Shown here piece after piece: positions 53,849 through 63,620 of a stretch of 64,000 bases of DNA. Each line of letters begins with the position of its first letter. Position 1 is the first letter of the stretch. Under the pieces are notes generated by a model, which had not been told where the DNA came from, searched no databases, and worked only from the letters and a program-made list of their open reading frames with translations. The position numbers were made by a program, and so were the translations under genes. The stretch covers positions 38,038-102,037 of the forward strand of contig NZGD01000251.1 of the NCBI GenBank assembly GCA_002690925.1, given 5' to 3'. This DNA comes from Rhodopirellula sp. Its GTDB lineage: Bacteria > Planctomycetota > Planctomycetia > Pirellulales > Pirellulaceae.

Positions 53849-55009
53849 ATGCTCTCGCTACAGCATTCCATCGAAACACTCCAGAAACTGGTGGGGCATC
53901 CATCTGTCAGTTCCACCAGCAACGCTGATGTCTCAGAAACGGCTAGCGAAGCCCTTGCTGATCTGGGTTTTGATGTTGAAAAAACAACCTACGTCGATCC
54001 CCAAGGCGTACCAAAAACAAATCTCGTTGCCCGTCGAGAACCAGCCGCTGCAGGGTCTACTGAAAATGGTGGGCTGGCTTACTTCTGTCATACAGATGTC
54101 GTTCCAGCAGATGACTGGACCGGTCCCGGTGGAGACCCCTTCCGAAGCGTCATTCACGAAGATCGCATTTATGGTCGGGGATCCTGTGACATGAAAGGTT
54201 CACTGGTAGCGATGCTTTCAGCTGCGGCCAGAGTACCAGCAAAACAACAGCACTCACCATTGTGGATCGCCTGCACTGCAGATGAAGAAGTCGGCTTTCT
54301 GGGTGCAAAAGACTTGGTACAAAAATCGGCAGAGTATCGCAACATTGTGCGGTCTCAACCGGTTGCGATCATCGGTGAACCAACACGCCTGTCAGTTGTG
54401 CATGCACACAAGGGGATTGTTGGCATGAGGATCACGAGCCATGGAAAAGCAGCTCACAGCAGCACCACTGACGGCGTCAACGCTAACGAGGCCATGGTTC
54501 CGCTCTTACAACAATTGCTCGATATTCAAAAACAGACAGAGCACTCCCAGCAGTACCATGACCAACGTTTTGATCCGCCAGTGCTATCGTGGAACTATGG
54601 AATTAGTGACGGCTGCAAGGCCGTCAACATTACACCAGCGAAGTCGGTGGCCTGGGTTTCCCTACGTCCCATGCCGGGGATCGATGGCAGAGATCTTATG
54701 GCAAGGGTTGAGGAAAAAGCAAAAGTGCTGGGACTCCAGTTTCAGGTTTGTGAAGGGGGATCTCCACTATGGATCGATCCCGATAATTCCTGCATCCGCG
54801 ATTTCTGTACGTTAGCTGGCAGTCGTCCCAAGACAGTCTGTTACGGAACTGACGGCGGGGAGTTTAACGAACTCAAACATCGTGCCGTCTGCGGCCCCGG
54901 TGATATTGCGCAAGCACATACCTCTGATGAGTGGCTGGAGGTCGAGCAGCTTTCCCAAGGCATCGACCTGTATGAAAAAGCAATACGCTTCTGGTGCGGT
55001 GAGGCTTAG
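53849..55009 (+). CDS. M20-family deacylase/peptidase (ArgE/DapE-like)
   Basis: A 386-residue dizinc metallohydrolase. YFCHTDVVPADDW carries the first metal His and Asp, YGRGSCDMKGSLVAML the bridging Asp, and ACTADEEVGFLGAKDL the catalytic Glu pair. GEPTRLSVVHAHKGIVGMRI leads into the dimerisation domain, and YGTDGGEFNELKHRAVCGPG ends the catalytic part. It resembles acetylornithine deacetylase and succinyl-diaminopimelate desuccinylase; motifs alone do not choose between them, and no arg or dap gene is adjacent. Confidence 0.87.
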   Translation: MLSLQHSIETLQKLVGHPSVSSTSNADVSETASEALADLGFDVEKTTYVDPQGVPKTNLVARREPAAAGSTENGGLAYFCHTDVVPADDWTGPGGDPFRSVIHEDRIYGRGSCDMKGSLVAMLSAAARVPAKQQHSPLWIACTADEEVGFLGAKDLVQKSAEYRNIVRSQPVAIIGEPTRLSVVHAHKGIVGMRITSHGKAAHSSTTDGVNANEAMVPLLQQLLDIQKQTEHSQQYHDQRFDPPVLSWNYGISDGCKAVNITPAKSVAWVSLRPMPGIDGRDLMARVEEKAKVLGLQFQVCEGGSPLWIDPDNSCIRDFCTLAGSRPKTVCYGTDGGEFNELKHRAVCGPGDIAQAHTSDEWLEVEQLSQGIDLYEKAIRFWCGEA

Positions 55010-55040
55010 AGAACCCCGCCATCAACAAGATAGAATTTTT

Positions 55041-57032
55041 CTAATTCGAACGCTCATCATCCTCCGGTCTTTTCATCCCAAGCTGCCCCATTTTCCGATA
55101 AATATTGGAACGATGCAGACCCAGATACGCTGCAGCATCTGTCATATTTCCTGAACACATTTCGATCGCGCGTTCGATGTGTTCGACTTGAAACTGTCTT
55201 GTTGCATCATTCAGTGTCCCCGTGATGGGCAAGTGGCCTTGTCCAGCATTCCGCAGGGCAGTGGTGAGCATCAAATCATCTTTTTCAATTTCTTGATCAC
55301 CGCACAGGTAAGCAACACGTTCAATGGTGTTCCTTAATTCCCGGATATTCCCAGGCCACGGATGCGACTGCAGAGCATCCTGGGCGTTCCTCTGGAAAAC
55401 GGGCACGGAACGACCAATTTGATAACAGAATTGTTCCAGGAAATGATTGGCTAACAAAAGAATGTCATCTCCACGTTGCGATAATGGCGGAAGTGACAAA
55501 TTGACGACATTGAGACGAAAGTAAAGATCTTCGCGAAAGCGTTTCTCGGCAATCATTTCTTCGAGTGGCTGATTGGTTGCCGCAATGACGCGAACATCGA
55601 CCGGTATAGTTTGTGAGCCACCAACTCGTACGACAACCTTTTCTTCAAGAACCCGCAGCAATTTTGCTTGACCGCCAGGACTCATGTCACCAACTTCATC
55701 AAGAAACAAGGTTCCACTGCTAGCCAATTCAAATTTACCTTGCCGTGTTTGATTAGCGTCAGTGAAAGCACCTTTCTCGTGGCCGAACAGTTCGCTTTCC
55801 AGGAGTGATTCGACCAGAGCCGCACAATTAACAGCAATGAAAGGCGCATTGCGTCTCTCACTTTCAAAGTGGATGTGCCGTGCCAGGACCTCTTTGCCAG
55901 TACCATTCTTTCCCAGCACCAAAACAGATAAATCTGTCTTCGCGACTTTTGCCGACGTTTTACGAATTTTGGTAATACTTGGGTGTTCCCCAATCAGCGG
56001 ACTGGCTGATGCAGCATCCTCGACCAGGCGATCACATGTAGCAGCCAGCTTCTTCCGTGTTTTGAGCGATTGGATCGCAACTGCAGCATGCGTTGCCAAG
56101 TCCCTCAAAACAGTTGCATCGCTAGCTTCGAATCCCTCGCCGTTATGATTGATCGCCTCGAACACACCAATCAAATCATTGCGTTGTCCGTGCATTGGAA
56201 CTGCGACAAGTGATCGTGTTTCAAATTCGAGCGATTGATCAACTTTCCGGTTGACTCTTGACTCATCATCGCTCCCGCCATTCCATATTTTTGACTCCTG
56301 TGTACCCAGGACTTCTCCGACAACACCAACATCGTCGTCCACTTCCAATGCTCCCTCTGCGACACCCAGCGCTGGTCGGCCGATTAATTTCTTACGTCGT
56401 TTATCCCAAAGAAAGATGCTGGCACGTTCGCAATCCAACAATTCGGTAGCGGTATCTGCGATCCCATGCAACAACACGGTGTCGTCTTCTAATCTTTGCC
56501 ACTGCGCTGACGCATCCAAGACAGCTTGCAATTGGTTGACGCGGCGGATTCGCAAGTGACGACCATCGATATTTTCAAACGCCGCGATCAGCAACTCAGT
56601 GATTCGATGCAAGCGTTGGATGAACTGGCGGGGATTTGCTTCATTGCTTTCCTCAGCGGATACCAATAAGGCGGCAACCAGAGGAGCATCATCTGGCAAT
56701 CCTGTTGCTTCCACCTGATCACGGTGGCCCGCAGTTACCATCGGAGCGACGAACCACCCATCGGCATACTGGATTTTTCCCAGATCGAGCGTTTCCCCGA
56801 TTAATAATTCTGGAACATCTTCCTGGTTTCCCATCCAAATCTCACGAATCCATCGGCCGGAAGCCTGATTCACGATGCCACCTGTATTTCCCTCCAACCA
56901 TGACATCACAGCAGGAAACATCAATTGAATGAAGTCTGCGCGTGAAATATCCCTTTTCAGAGCATTGAGGACCTCGGAGAAGAGGCGAATCTCTGCATTT
57001 TGTGACGTTTGGGGCTGGGTGCGGTCTTTCAA
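55041..57032 (-). CDS. GAF-containing sigma-54-dependent-type regulator with Fis HTH
   Basis: A 663-residue regulator. Residues about 177-325 form a GAF domain (CERASIFLWDKRRKKLIGRP, LVAVPMHGQRNDLIGVFEAI), preceded by a more divergent sensory region. The AAA+ domain spans about 342-570: Walker A GKNGTGKE (374-381), Walker B LFLDE (442-446) and GNIRELRNTIERVAYL. The sigma-54 contact loop, normally GAFTGA, reads GAFTDA (421-426). A Fis-type HTH ends the protein (ERAIEMCSGNMTDAAAYLGL). Sigma-54 activation is likely but slightly uncertain because of that loop. No partner histidine kinase is adjacent. Confidence 0.9.
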   Translation of the reverse strand: MKDRTQPQTSQNAEIRLFSEVLNALKRDISRADFIQLMFPAVMSWLEGNTGGIVNQASGRWIREIWMGNQEDVPELLIGETLDLGKIQYADGWFVAPMVTAGHRDQVEATGLPDDAPLVAALLVSAEESNEANPRQFIQRLHRITELLIAAFENIDGRHLRIRRVNQLQAVLDASAQWQRLEDDTVLLHGIADTATELLDCERASIFLWDKRRKKLIGRPALGVAEGALEVDDDVGVVGEVLGTQESKIWNGGSDDESRVNRKVDQSLEFETRSLVAVPMHGQRNDLIGVFEAINHNGEGFEASDATVLRDLATHAAVAIQSLKTRKKLAATCDRLVEDAASASPLIGEHPSITKIRKTSAKVAKTDLSVLVLGKNGTGKEVLARHIHFESERRNAPFIAVNCAALVESLLESELFGHEKGAFTDANQTRQGKFELASSGTLFLDEVGDMSPGGQAKLLRVLEEKVVVRVGGSQTIPVDVRVIAATNQPLEEMIAEKRFREDLYFRLNVVNLSLPPLSQRGDDILLLANHFLEQFCYQIGRSVPVFQRNAQDALQSHPWPGNIRELRNTIERVAYLCGDQEIEKDDLMLTTALRNAGQGHLPITGTLNDATRQFQVEHIERAIEMCSGNMTDAAAYLGLHRSNIYRKMGQLGMKRPEDDERSN

Positions 57033-57221
57033 CGGATCACTCAGACAGGAAAATGGGGAATTCGGAGATGGAGAGAGACGCTCGGACCGGCCAAGGACTT
57101 CATTTTGTCATGTTTTAGGGAAATAGACGACTCCAAGGGATAGGCGGTATCCTGTGCGCTGGATCTCCCGTCACCCACGAATGACATGACGGTAAATTTC
57201 GCCAAGCAGGAATCGTTTGAT

Positions 57222-58040
57222 ATGCAGTTCAACGGAAAAAAAGGCCTTGTTCTAGGTGTGGCTAATGATCATTCGATCGCCTGGGCCATTGCAAAACAAA
57301 TCATGGAAGCAGGCGGAGAATGCGGATTCACGCACCTTCCGGACCGCGAAGATGACGAACGGCAGCGGAATCGTCGGCGAGTCTCCCAGCTGACGGACAA
57401 ATACGAAAACGCAAAATTCCTCGTCCCGATGGATGCACAAAAGGACGAAGACATTCAGCGGGTATTTGACCATACTGCCGAGCAGTTCGGGAAAATCGAC
57501 TTTTTACTCCACTCGATTGCCTTTGCTGACAGAAATGACTTGTCACGAGAGACGGTCTACACCAGCCGCGATGGTTTCAAGTTGGCGATGGATGTGAGTG
57601 TCTACACCCTGATTGCCTGCACCGCGGCGGCAAAGCCGATCATGAATCCTGGTGGAGCTATCGCTACCATGACCTACTTTGGCGGTGAAAAATGTGTCCC
57701 CGGCTACAACGTGATGGGAATTTGCAAAGCTGCTCTGGAAGCAACCGTAAGGTATCTGGCCTATGACATGGGCCCCCAGGGTGTTCGAGTCAACGCACTT
57801 TCCGCAGGCCCCATCCGTACTCTGGCAGGGCGAGCAGCGGGTGTCGAAGAAATGCTGTCACTCTATGAACACATGGCACCGCTGGGCAGGAATGTGAGTC
57901 ATGATGAGGTCGGTCGTACAGGCGCCTTCTTGCTCGGTGACAATAGTGAAGGGATCTCAGGAGAAATCCTGCACGTGGATGGTGGATACCATGCCATGGG
58001 CAGCCCGGGTCGTTTATTGGACAAATTGCAAAGCAAGTAA
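57222..58040 (+). CDS. fabI: Enoyl-[acyl-carrier-protein] reductase (NADH), FabI
   Basis: A 272-residue SDR-type enoyl reductase for the last step of each fatty-acid elongation cycle. The N-terminus KKGLVLGVANDHSIAWAIAK is the FabI cofactor loop. LLHSIAFADRNDL follows, and MTYFGGEKCVPGYNVMGICK contains the Tyr-x6-Lys active site. RVNALSAGPIRTLAG and LHVDGGYHAMG complete the pattern. The frame opens at 57186, but the ATG at 57222 matches family starts and has AGCAGGAA upstream. A hairpin plus T-tract follows the stop. Confidence 0.93.
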   Translation: MQFNGKKGLVLGVANDHSIAWAIAKQIMEAGGECGFTHLPDREDDERQRNRRRVSQLTDKYENAKFLVPMDAQKDEDIQRVFDHTAEQFGKIDFLLHSIAFADRNDLSRETVYTSRDGFKLAMDVSVYTLIACTAAAKPIMNPGGAIATMTYFGGEKCVPGYNVMGICKAALEATVRYLAYDMGPQGVRVNALSAGPIRTLAGRAAGVEEMLSLYEHMAPLGRNVSHDEVGRTGAFLLGDNSEGISGEILHVDGGYHAMGSPGRLLDKLQSK

Positions 58041-58064
58041 TCACTGCTTGCTTCACGCAACCAA

Positions 58065-58110
58065 GGTTGATCATGTATTGATCAACCACTGAAGATACGT
58101 CAGCTTTTTC
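58065..58110 (+). terminator. Likely terminator after fabI
   Basis: GGTTGATCA-TGTAT-TGATCAACC is a perfect 9-pair stem starting 25 bases after the fabI stop. A short CTGA/TCAG stem and CTTTTTC follow before the next gene at 58129. The T-tract is 17 bases from the main stem, so termination may be partial. Confidence 0.5.
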
Positions 58111-58128
58111 TTCCACAAAGGATCATCG

Positions 58129-58722
58129 ATGGTACGTACTGCCAGCACCATGCTTCCGCTGGGTACTCAAGCGCCCGCATTTTCGCTTCCTGATACTGAC
58201 GGCAACACCGTTGATCTGGCCGCATTGGCAGGTAGCAAAGCATTGCTCGTGATTTTCATGTGCAATCATTGCCCCTACGTCAAACATGTAGCTGACCAAC
58301 TTAAATCTCTGTCGGACGATTACATACCGCAGGGCTTGACCGTCGTCGCAATCAGCAGCAATGACGCTGACAAGTACCCGGATGATTCATTGGAGGCGAT
58401 GGCCGTCGAAAAGTCTGAAAGAGGCTATCAGTTCGCCTACCTCTTTGATGAATCGCAGGAAGTCGCTCAAAGCTATGCTGCTGCCTGCACACCGGACTTT
58501 TATCTTTTCGACAGTGGGCAAAAACTCGTCTATCGAGGACAACTCGATTCCAGCAGACCGAAAAGTGATATTCCTGTCACGGGTGAAGATCTTCGGTCAG
58601 CAATCGATGCTGTCTTGAATGATCAAAGTCCTTCTGAGCAACAAACACCCTCCATTGGTTGCAACATCAAATGGAAAGAGGGCAATGAACCCCAGTACTT
58701 CAATCCGCAAGGGACTGCGTGA
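58129..58722 (+). CDS. Thioredoxin-fold redoxin (AhpC/TSA-like)
   Basis: A 197-residue cytosolic-looking redoxin. GTQAPAFSLPDTDGNTVDLA opens the peroxiredoxin-like fold. LLVIFMCNHCPYVKHVADQL carries a CxxC pair (CNHC), and YAAACTPDFYLFDSGQKLVY contains the cis-Pro segment. The C-terminus has the pattern SIGCNIKWKEGNEP seen in this small family. It may reduce peroxides or disulfides; the physiological partner is unknown. The stop overlaps the GTG start of the next gene. Confidence 0.87.
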   Translation: MVRTASTMLPLGTQAPAFSLPDTDGNTVDLAALAGSKALLVIFMCNHCPYVKHVADQLKSLSDDYIPQGLTVVAISSNDADKYPDDSLEAMAVEKSERGYQFAYLFDESQEVAQSYAAACTPDFYLFDSGQKLVYRGQLDSSRPKSDIPVTGEDLRSAIDAVLNDQSPSEQQTPSIGCNIKWKEGNEPQYFNPQGTA

Positions 58723-59651
58723 GCGTTCCCTACCTTCAGGAATTGACCCTACAGCTCGCAATCGGTGCATCCCAACTGGATTCATCGCTGCGTTCCCGGC
58801 ATGCCCAGTGGTTAATCGGACAGCAGCGTGACGACGGAGGCTTCGCTGGACGGGAAGGCGAAAGCGATCCGTATTACACCGCCTTTGCCCTGCGTGGTCT
58901 GTGGATTCTTGACGCCCTCGACTCGCAGATCGGGGGCCGGGCCGCCCGGTTTCTGAAACAACGCCTGACACGCAAAGAATCCATCATTGATTTGATTTCA
59001 TTGATCTTTGGATCGGCCATCGTAGAGCTTGCGGTCGGCGAGATTGTCATTCCCGACGACGATGTCCATTGGCGACAGAATGTCTCTGATCTCCTTTCAA
59101 CGCTGCGAATCGATGACGGCGGATTTGCCAAGACACCAGAGGGCAGGGCCGGCAGCACCTACCAGACTTTCCTCTCGATCCTCTGTTATCAATTGATCGA
59201 AATTCCCACTCCGAACATCGATGGCATCGTAGCTTTTCTGGAATCACAAAAGCAGTTGGAAGGGGGCTACCTTGAAATCCGGGCCGCCAAACGACCGGGT
59301 GTGAACCCAACGGCGGCAGCCATCGGAACCCTCAAAGCACTCGGCAAACTCAACTTGGACGAACAACAAAACACTGCTGACTTCCTCGCGGAAATGCAGT
59401 CTGACGAAGGTGGATTCACCGCAAATACCCGAATCCCGTTTGCTGATTTACTGAGTTCGTTCACCGGCTTATTGACTTTGTCTGATCTGAATTCGACCTC
59501 GGAGGTGAACATTGAAGCAATCAATCGATATGCTTTGTCCATGCAATCACCCGAGGGTGGATTCGTCGGCTTTACGCTCGATCAGACAGCTGACGTCGAA
59601 TACACATTTTATGGTCTCGCAACGCTCGCCCTTTGTCAGTTATGCAGATGA
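58719..59651 (+). CDS. Alpha-toroid protein (prenyltransferase/squalene-cyclase repeat)
   Basis: A 310-residue protein built of repeats with a Gly-Gly-Phe core: QRDDGGFAGREGESDPYYTA, RIDDGGFAKTPEGRAGSTYQ, QSDEGGFTANTRIPFADLLS and SPEGGFVGFTLDQTADVEYT. This matches the alpha-alpha toroid shared by protein prenyltransferase beta subunits and terpene cyclases. By eye, of the three zinc ligands of prenyltransferases only the Asp is kept; Cys and His are replaced by Leu and Tyr. Classical prenylation is therefore doubtful. The start is a GTG overlapping the redoxin stop (GTGA), and the ABC gene starts inside its end. Confidence 0.8.
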   Translation: MSVPYLQELTLQLAIGASQLDSSLRSRHAQWLIGQQRDDGGFAGREGESDPYYTAFALRGLWILDALDSQIGGRAARFLKQRLTRKESIIDLISLIFGSAIVELAVGEIVIPDDDVHWRQNVSDLLSTLRIDDGGFAKTPEGRAGSTYQTFLSILCYQLIEIPTPNIDGIVAFLESQKQLEGGYLEIRAAKRPGVNPTAAAIGTLKALGKLNLDEQQNTADFLAEMQSDEGGFTANTRIPFADLLSSFTGLLTLSDLNSTSEVNIEAINRYALSMQSPEGGFVGFTLDQTADVEYTFYGLATLALCQLCR

Positions 59652-60334
59652 ACGAATCCAAGGCTGCACATCATTTGGTAGTATCCAATCTCACCAAGTC
59701 ATTTTCTGGCTCTACGCAAACGCTAGATGTCCTGCAGGACGTCTCATTGGAACTTTCTGCAGGTGATTCGGTGGCCATTGTTGGGCCCAGTGGAAGCGGC
59801 AAGAGCACTCTTTTGCAAATCCTGGGGACGCTGGATCACCCCAACTCGGGAACTGTCAGCATCAATGGGATTGATCCATTCGAGTTGGATGAAAATGCGC
59901 TGGCGCAGTTTCGTAATCAGCACATTGGATTCGTATTCCAAGACCACCATCTGCTTCCGCATTTGACCGTGCTCGAGAACGTACTCGTACCTGCATTGGC
60001 GTCGGGAAAAACGTCGAAGGATCAGGTGACTCGCGGACACGAATTGATTGAGTCTGTGGGGTTAGCTGACCGGCATGATCACCTTCCCGGCGAACTGTCT
60101 GGGGGTGAGCGTGAACGAGTTGCGATCGCACGCTCTCTCCTGATGAATCCATCCTTGATTCTGGCAGATGAGCCCACGGGCAACTTGGATCGTGCCACAG
60201 CAGAATCGATCAGCGAACTTCTACTTGAACTGCAGCAAGCTTCTGGGGCAATTTTAATTGCCGTCACACACAGCGACGCACTGGCAAGCGCAATGAAAGA
60301 GCGCAAGGAACTAGTCGATGGTCAGCTTGTATAA
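59642..60334 (+). CDS. ABC transporter ATP-binding protein (LolD/MacB type)
   Basis: A 230-residue ABC ATPase. Walker A GPSGSGKST, Q-loop GFVFQDHHLLPHLTVLENVL, signature LSGGERERVAIARSL, Walker B LILADEPTGNLD and H-loop VTHSD are all present. The pattern is that of LolD and MacB-like ATPases that move lipoproteins or drive release from the membrane. No permease gene is adjacent, so its membrane partner must be elsewhere. It starts ten bases before the toroid gene stop and ends one base before the convergent recG stop. Confidence 0.9.
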   Translation: MQMNESKAAHHLVVSNLTKSFSGSTQTLDVLQDVSLELSAGDSVAIVGPSGSGKSTLLQILGTLDHPNSGTVSINGIDPFELDENALAQFRNQHIGFVFQDHHLLPHLTVLENVLVPALASGKTSKDQVTRGHELIESVGLADRHDHLPGELSGGERERVAIARSLLMNPSLILADEPTGNLDRATAESISELLLELQQASGAILIAVTHSDALASAMKERKELVDGQLV

Positions 60335-62491
60335 TCAGGCGACATCACCAAGGTTCATACGCTTTCCATATCGCCTCAAAACCTGACTTCTAAGCTCGCC
60401 CAGTCCCTCACCACTCAGATCTGGATCTGAGTCGATCATGGACTGTGCAATTGCACGAGCAGCAATGAGTACATCCTGATCACGAATCAAGTCGGCAATC
60501 CTCATCGGTGGTAGTCCGCTTTGCTGTCTGCCAAGCATGTCTCCGGGCCCACGTAGTCGAAAATCTGCCTCGGCCAATTCGAAGCCATCGTCTGTTTGCT
60601 CAAACACCTGCAAGCGTTCATTGTCCTCAGGTGAAGTATCCCCATCGGTGAAAACACCAACATGTCCTTCATGGCTACCGCGAGCAACCCGACCTCGCAA
60701 TTGATGCAGTTGGGCTAATCCAAAACGCTGCGCGCCGAGAATGGTCATCACCGTTGCATTGGGGACATTGATACCGACTTCAATCACCGTGGTGCTTACC
60801 AACACTTGTATTTTTCCATCAGAAAACGCATCCATAATGGATTGTTTCTCCTCAGGGTGCATGCCTCCGTGTAACAGACCCAAGCGGTAATCTGCCAGGG
60901 CACCATTGCACAACTCTTCGAAAACAGCTTCAACTGACGCCACATCTTCCCCTGCTTCACCCTCGTTCGTTGGCATGGAAACACGTGGTGCCACCACAAA
61001 CACCTGCCGACCTTCATCAAGTCGCTCGCGAACAAAGGTCCACCAGCGATCTTTCCATCCATCATGAGCCAGATAAGTACTTACCTTCCCCCGTCCTGGT
61101 GGCTTTTCCCTGAGGGTGCTCAACTCAACATCACCGAACAAAGTCATCGCGACGGACCTCGGAATCGGTGTCGCCGACATCACCAGATAATGGGGGTCAA
61201 TTCCACCACTTCGTAACGCGACACGTTGAGCAACACCAAATTTATGTTGCTCATCAATCACACAGAGTCCAAGCGACTTGAAATCGATTCCCCCATAAAT
61301 CAAAGCCTGGGTTCCTACCAAAAGATCAGTCGTCCCTGCTGCAGTCGACTCGATCACACTGCGTCGTTCGGTCGCTGTAAGTGAACCGCACAGCAACCCA
61401 ACACTTACGCGACTTTCAGCCAGAATCTCAGTCAGCGTCTTGTAGTGCTGCCGGGCCAGTACCTCGGTGGGTGCCATCAACGCTGCTTGATGCCCGTTGG
61501 CGACCGCAAGCATCATCGCATAAACAGCGACGACAGTCTTGCCACTACCCACATCGCCTTGTAGTAAACGATTCATGGGAAATTGACGTGCCATATCACG
61601 ACTGATTTCACCAATTACTATTTTCTGATCACCCGTCAATTCAAATGGGAAACGATTCACAATCCTGGCATCAATCATGGCATTTGCAGCCAGTGGTGGC
61701 GAATGCAAATCGGTTGTCAACTGGCGACGCCTCATGGCCAATGCTAATTGCATGACCAATAATTCCTGAAATACCAAACGCATTCTGGCAGCGAGTAGAT
61801 GTTCACGTGAATCAGGTTGATGCAGTGACTTCAACGCGGCATCGATTTTGACAAGATCCCCCTCCAACTCAACTCCACACTGCCGCAACTCATTGGCCGC
61901 TTCATGTCGCAGTGAGTCAGGCATGACCTCTACCAATTGATCAGCCAGCCGTTCTGTTGTTTCCGCAACAACACGCCTGACCTCTGACTGCTTGATGCCA
62001 TCAGACAAAGGATAGACAGGAAGTATTCTCGGCTCTGGCACATCTTCGTCATCGTCCAGCAGGGTCACTTTGGGATGGACAAATTCCATTCTCATTCCGT
62101 TCATCTTTGGCGTACCGGAAATCAGAACGGCTTGATCTATCTCAAGTTGATCAGCACGAAAGGGCTGATTGAAAAACAGAGTACGCACCACCCCAGAGTC
62201 ATTTTGAATCAGGGCAGCAAACATCGATCTTCCCGGCCGCCTCGAAACAAACTCGGCGTCCACAACTTTCCCAACCAATGCTGCTGGCTCACCCTCTTCC
62301 AACGAATCCACCGTCGCAGTGGGTGCCGGGTACTCATAGTCACGCGGAAACAGAAAAATCACATCCTGTGCGTTGCGTAATCCCAAGCGACCAAATCGCT
62401 GTGCACGAACTGGCCCCATACCCGGCAGAAACTGCAGCGGAGTGAGAAGCGTCTGCTCGTCGCCTCCGATCGGATCCATTTCACTGTGCAT
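60335..62491 (-). CDS. recG: ATP-dependent DNA helicase RecG
   Basis: A 718-residue branch-migration helicase for stalled forks and recombination intermediates. The N-terminal wedge domain (LQFLPGMGPVRAQRFGRLGL, FPRDYEY) is followed by helicase motifs: LLQGDVGSGKTVVA (Walker A), MAPTEVLARQHY, VIDEQHKFGVAQRVAL (Walker B-like DEQH), VMSATPIPRSVAMTLFGD, VSTTVIEVGINVPNA and QLHQLRGRVARGSHEG. The C-terminal DFRLRGPGDMLGRQQSGLP is diagnostic for RecG. It begins about 475 bases from the next plus-strand gene. Confidence 0.95.
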   Translation of the reverse strand: MHSEMDPIGGDEQTLLTPLQFLPGMGPVRAQRFGRLGLRNAQDVIFLFPRDYEYPAPTATVDSLEEGEPAALVGKVVDAEFVSRRPGRSMFAALIQNDSGVVRTLFFNQPFRADQLEIDQAVLISGTPKMNGMRMEFVHPKVTLLDDDEDVPEPRILPVYPLSDGIKQSEVRRVVAETTERLADQLVEVMPDSLRHEAANELRQCGVELEGDLVKIDAALKSLHQPDSREHLLAARMRLVFQELLVMQLALAMRRRQLTTDLHSPPLAANAMIDARIVNRFPFELTGDQKIVIGEISRDMARQFPMNRLLQGDVGSGKTVVAVYAMMLAVANGHQAALMAPTEVLARQHYKTLTEILAESRVSVGLLCGSLTATERRSVIESTAAGTTDLLVGTQALIYGGIDFKSLGLCVIDEQHKFGVAQRVALRSGGIDPHYLVMSATPIPRSVAMTLFGDVELSTLREKPPGRGKVSTYLAHDGWKDRWWTFVRERLDEGRQVFVVAPRVSMPTNEGEAGEDVASVEAVFEELCNGALADYRLGLLHGGMHPEEKQSIMDAFSDGKIQVLVSTTVIEVGINVPNATVMTILGAQRFGLAQLHQLRGRVARGSHEGHVGVFTDGDTSPEDNERLQVFEQTDDGFELAEADFRLRGPGDMLGRQQSGLPPMRIADLIRDQDVLIAARAIAQSMIDSDPDLSGEGLGELRSQVLRRYGKRMNLGDVA

Positions 62492-62966
62492 TTAAATACA
62501 ACTCTGCTATTCGCGCTTCGCGATTCCAAACCCCTGCGACTGCAACCTGAACGCTCTTCAGCGGCCAACACTATCGAATCGTCCGCTGTCGCTCGTGTTG
62601 TCACCCACACCTAACAGGCTTCGACCCTTCCATTTCAATTACGAAACTCGCTCTGCAACGGCTCATCGTCGCGGCCATTCACTTCGACAATCTAGCACAA
62701 AAAACCACTCACTTGCAGGTTTGACCTCAGCATCTCAAAACCTACGCGAAACAGATCCAAGGTCACTTCAAGGCTACCGATTTCAACATGCATGCAAAAT
62801 TTTAGAGCACATTGGCTCGTCACTTCACTCCTTTCGCAAGTAATCGCTCTCAGCAGCATTGCATACGATGCAGCTGTCACACTTTGTACATCTGACGGTA
62901 TACTCTTGATCTGACCAAAGCGGATGCACCGCTCCAGCAAGCCCCCACTACCGACAACGAAGTGCC
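62492..62966. other. Intergenic region between recG and the SseB-like gene
   Basis: No gene seen; the short frames overlap each other and lack family features. TATACT at 62899-62904 is a fair -10 element for the downstream gene, but no good -35 is spaced correctly. GCAT/ATGC pairing near 62860 is too short to matter. Confidence 0.4.
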
Positions 62967-63356
62967 ATGTCTGATTCAACCCCGAATGTCCACGAAGCGA
63001 TTAACAACGGCGACGTGCCAGATATTCATAGCAAGATCCTCGCGAGTGAGTTTATCCTGCTAAGCACTTCCAAGGCTGGTGAAAACGAAGAAGAAAACGT
63101 TGGCGCACTGACAGCGGAACTGGAAGATGTTGAGGTCCTGATAGCTTTCACCAGTGAAGAGAACGCCAAAGCTTTCGTGGATGAGATGGATGATCTCTTT
63201 GCGGAAGATGAGTCGGTGGATGGAATACTCGTCAATGGATCGGCGATGCTGGAATACATGCCTGATGGATATGGCCTGCTACTCGACCCGGAACTCGAAC
63301 CTTGCAGCCTGATGAAGCCGGATGTGACCGCGAGCGTTCTTGCATTACAAAACTAA
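62967..63356 (+). CDS. SseB-domain protein
   Basis: A 129-residue acidic protein. VLIAFTSEENAKAFVDEMDD and the C-terminal part of the domain, LEYMPDGYGLLLDPELE, match the SseB N-terminal domain family. It is probably cytosolic; the family is found with secretion systems and in many unrelated settings, and its role is not established. It stands alone, with no nearby secretion genes. Confidence 0.75.
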   Translation: MSDSTPNVHEAINNGDVPDIHSKILASEFILLSTSKAGENEEENVGALTAELEDVEVLIAFTSEENAKAFVDEMDDLFAEDESVDGILVNGSAMLEYMPDGYGLLLDPELEPCSLMKPDVTASVLALQN

Positions 63357-63620
63357 ATCATCCGCACCTCAACGGCTGATTTCACGATGGCGAAGACAAG
63401 GTCCTATCGTGGTGGAAGGTAATGAGCCAGAGGACAGTAGGATTTCTATCTTCAAATAACTCTACGCTTGCACAGGGGCCAAATGGCTCCAGCATGGATG
63501 GCTGTACCGCGAAGCCTCGACCATCATAAATGTGTGCATCAACCTGTCAGTCGGCGGCTAATCCCGCTCAATGCCTGACGTCATGGCTGACTTTTTCACT
63601 TGGATTTCTGGAGTCGAAAA

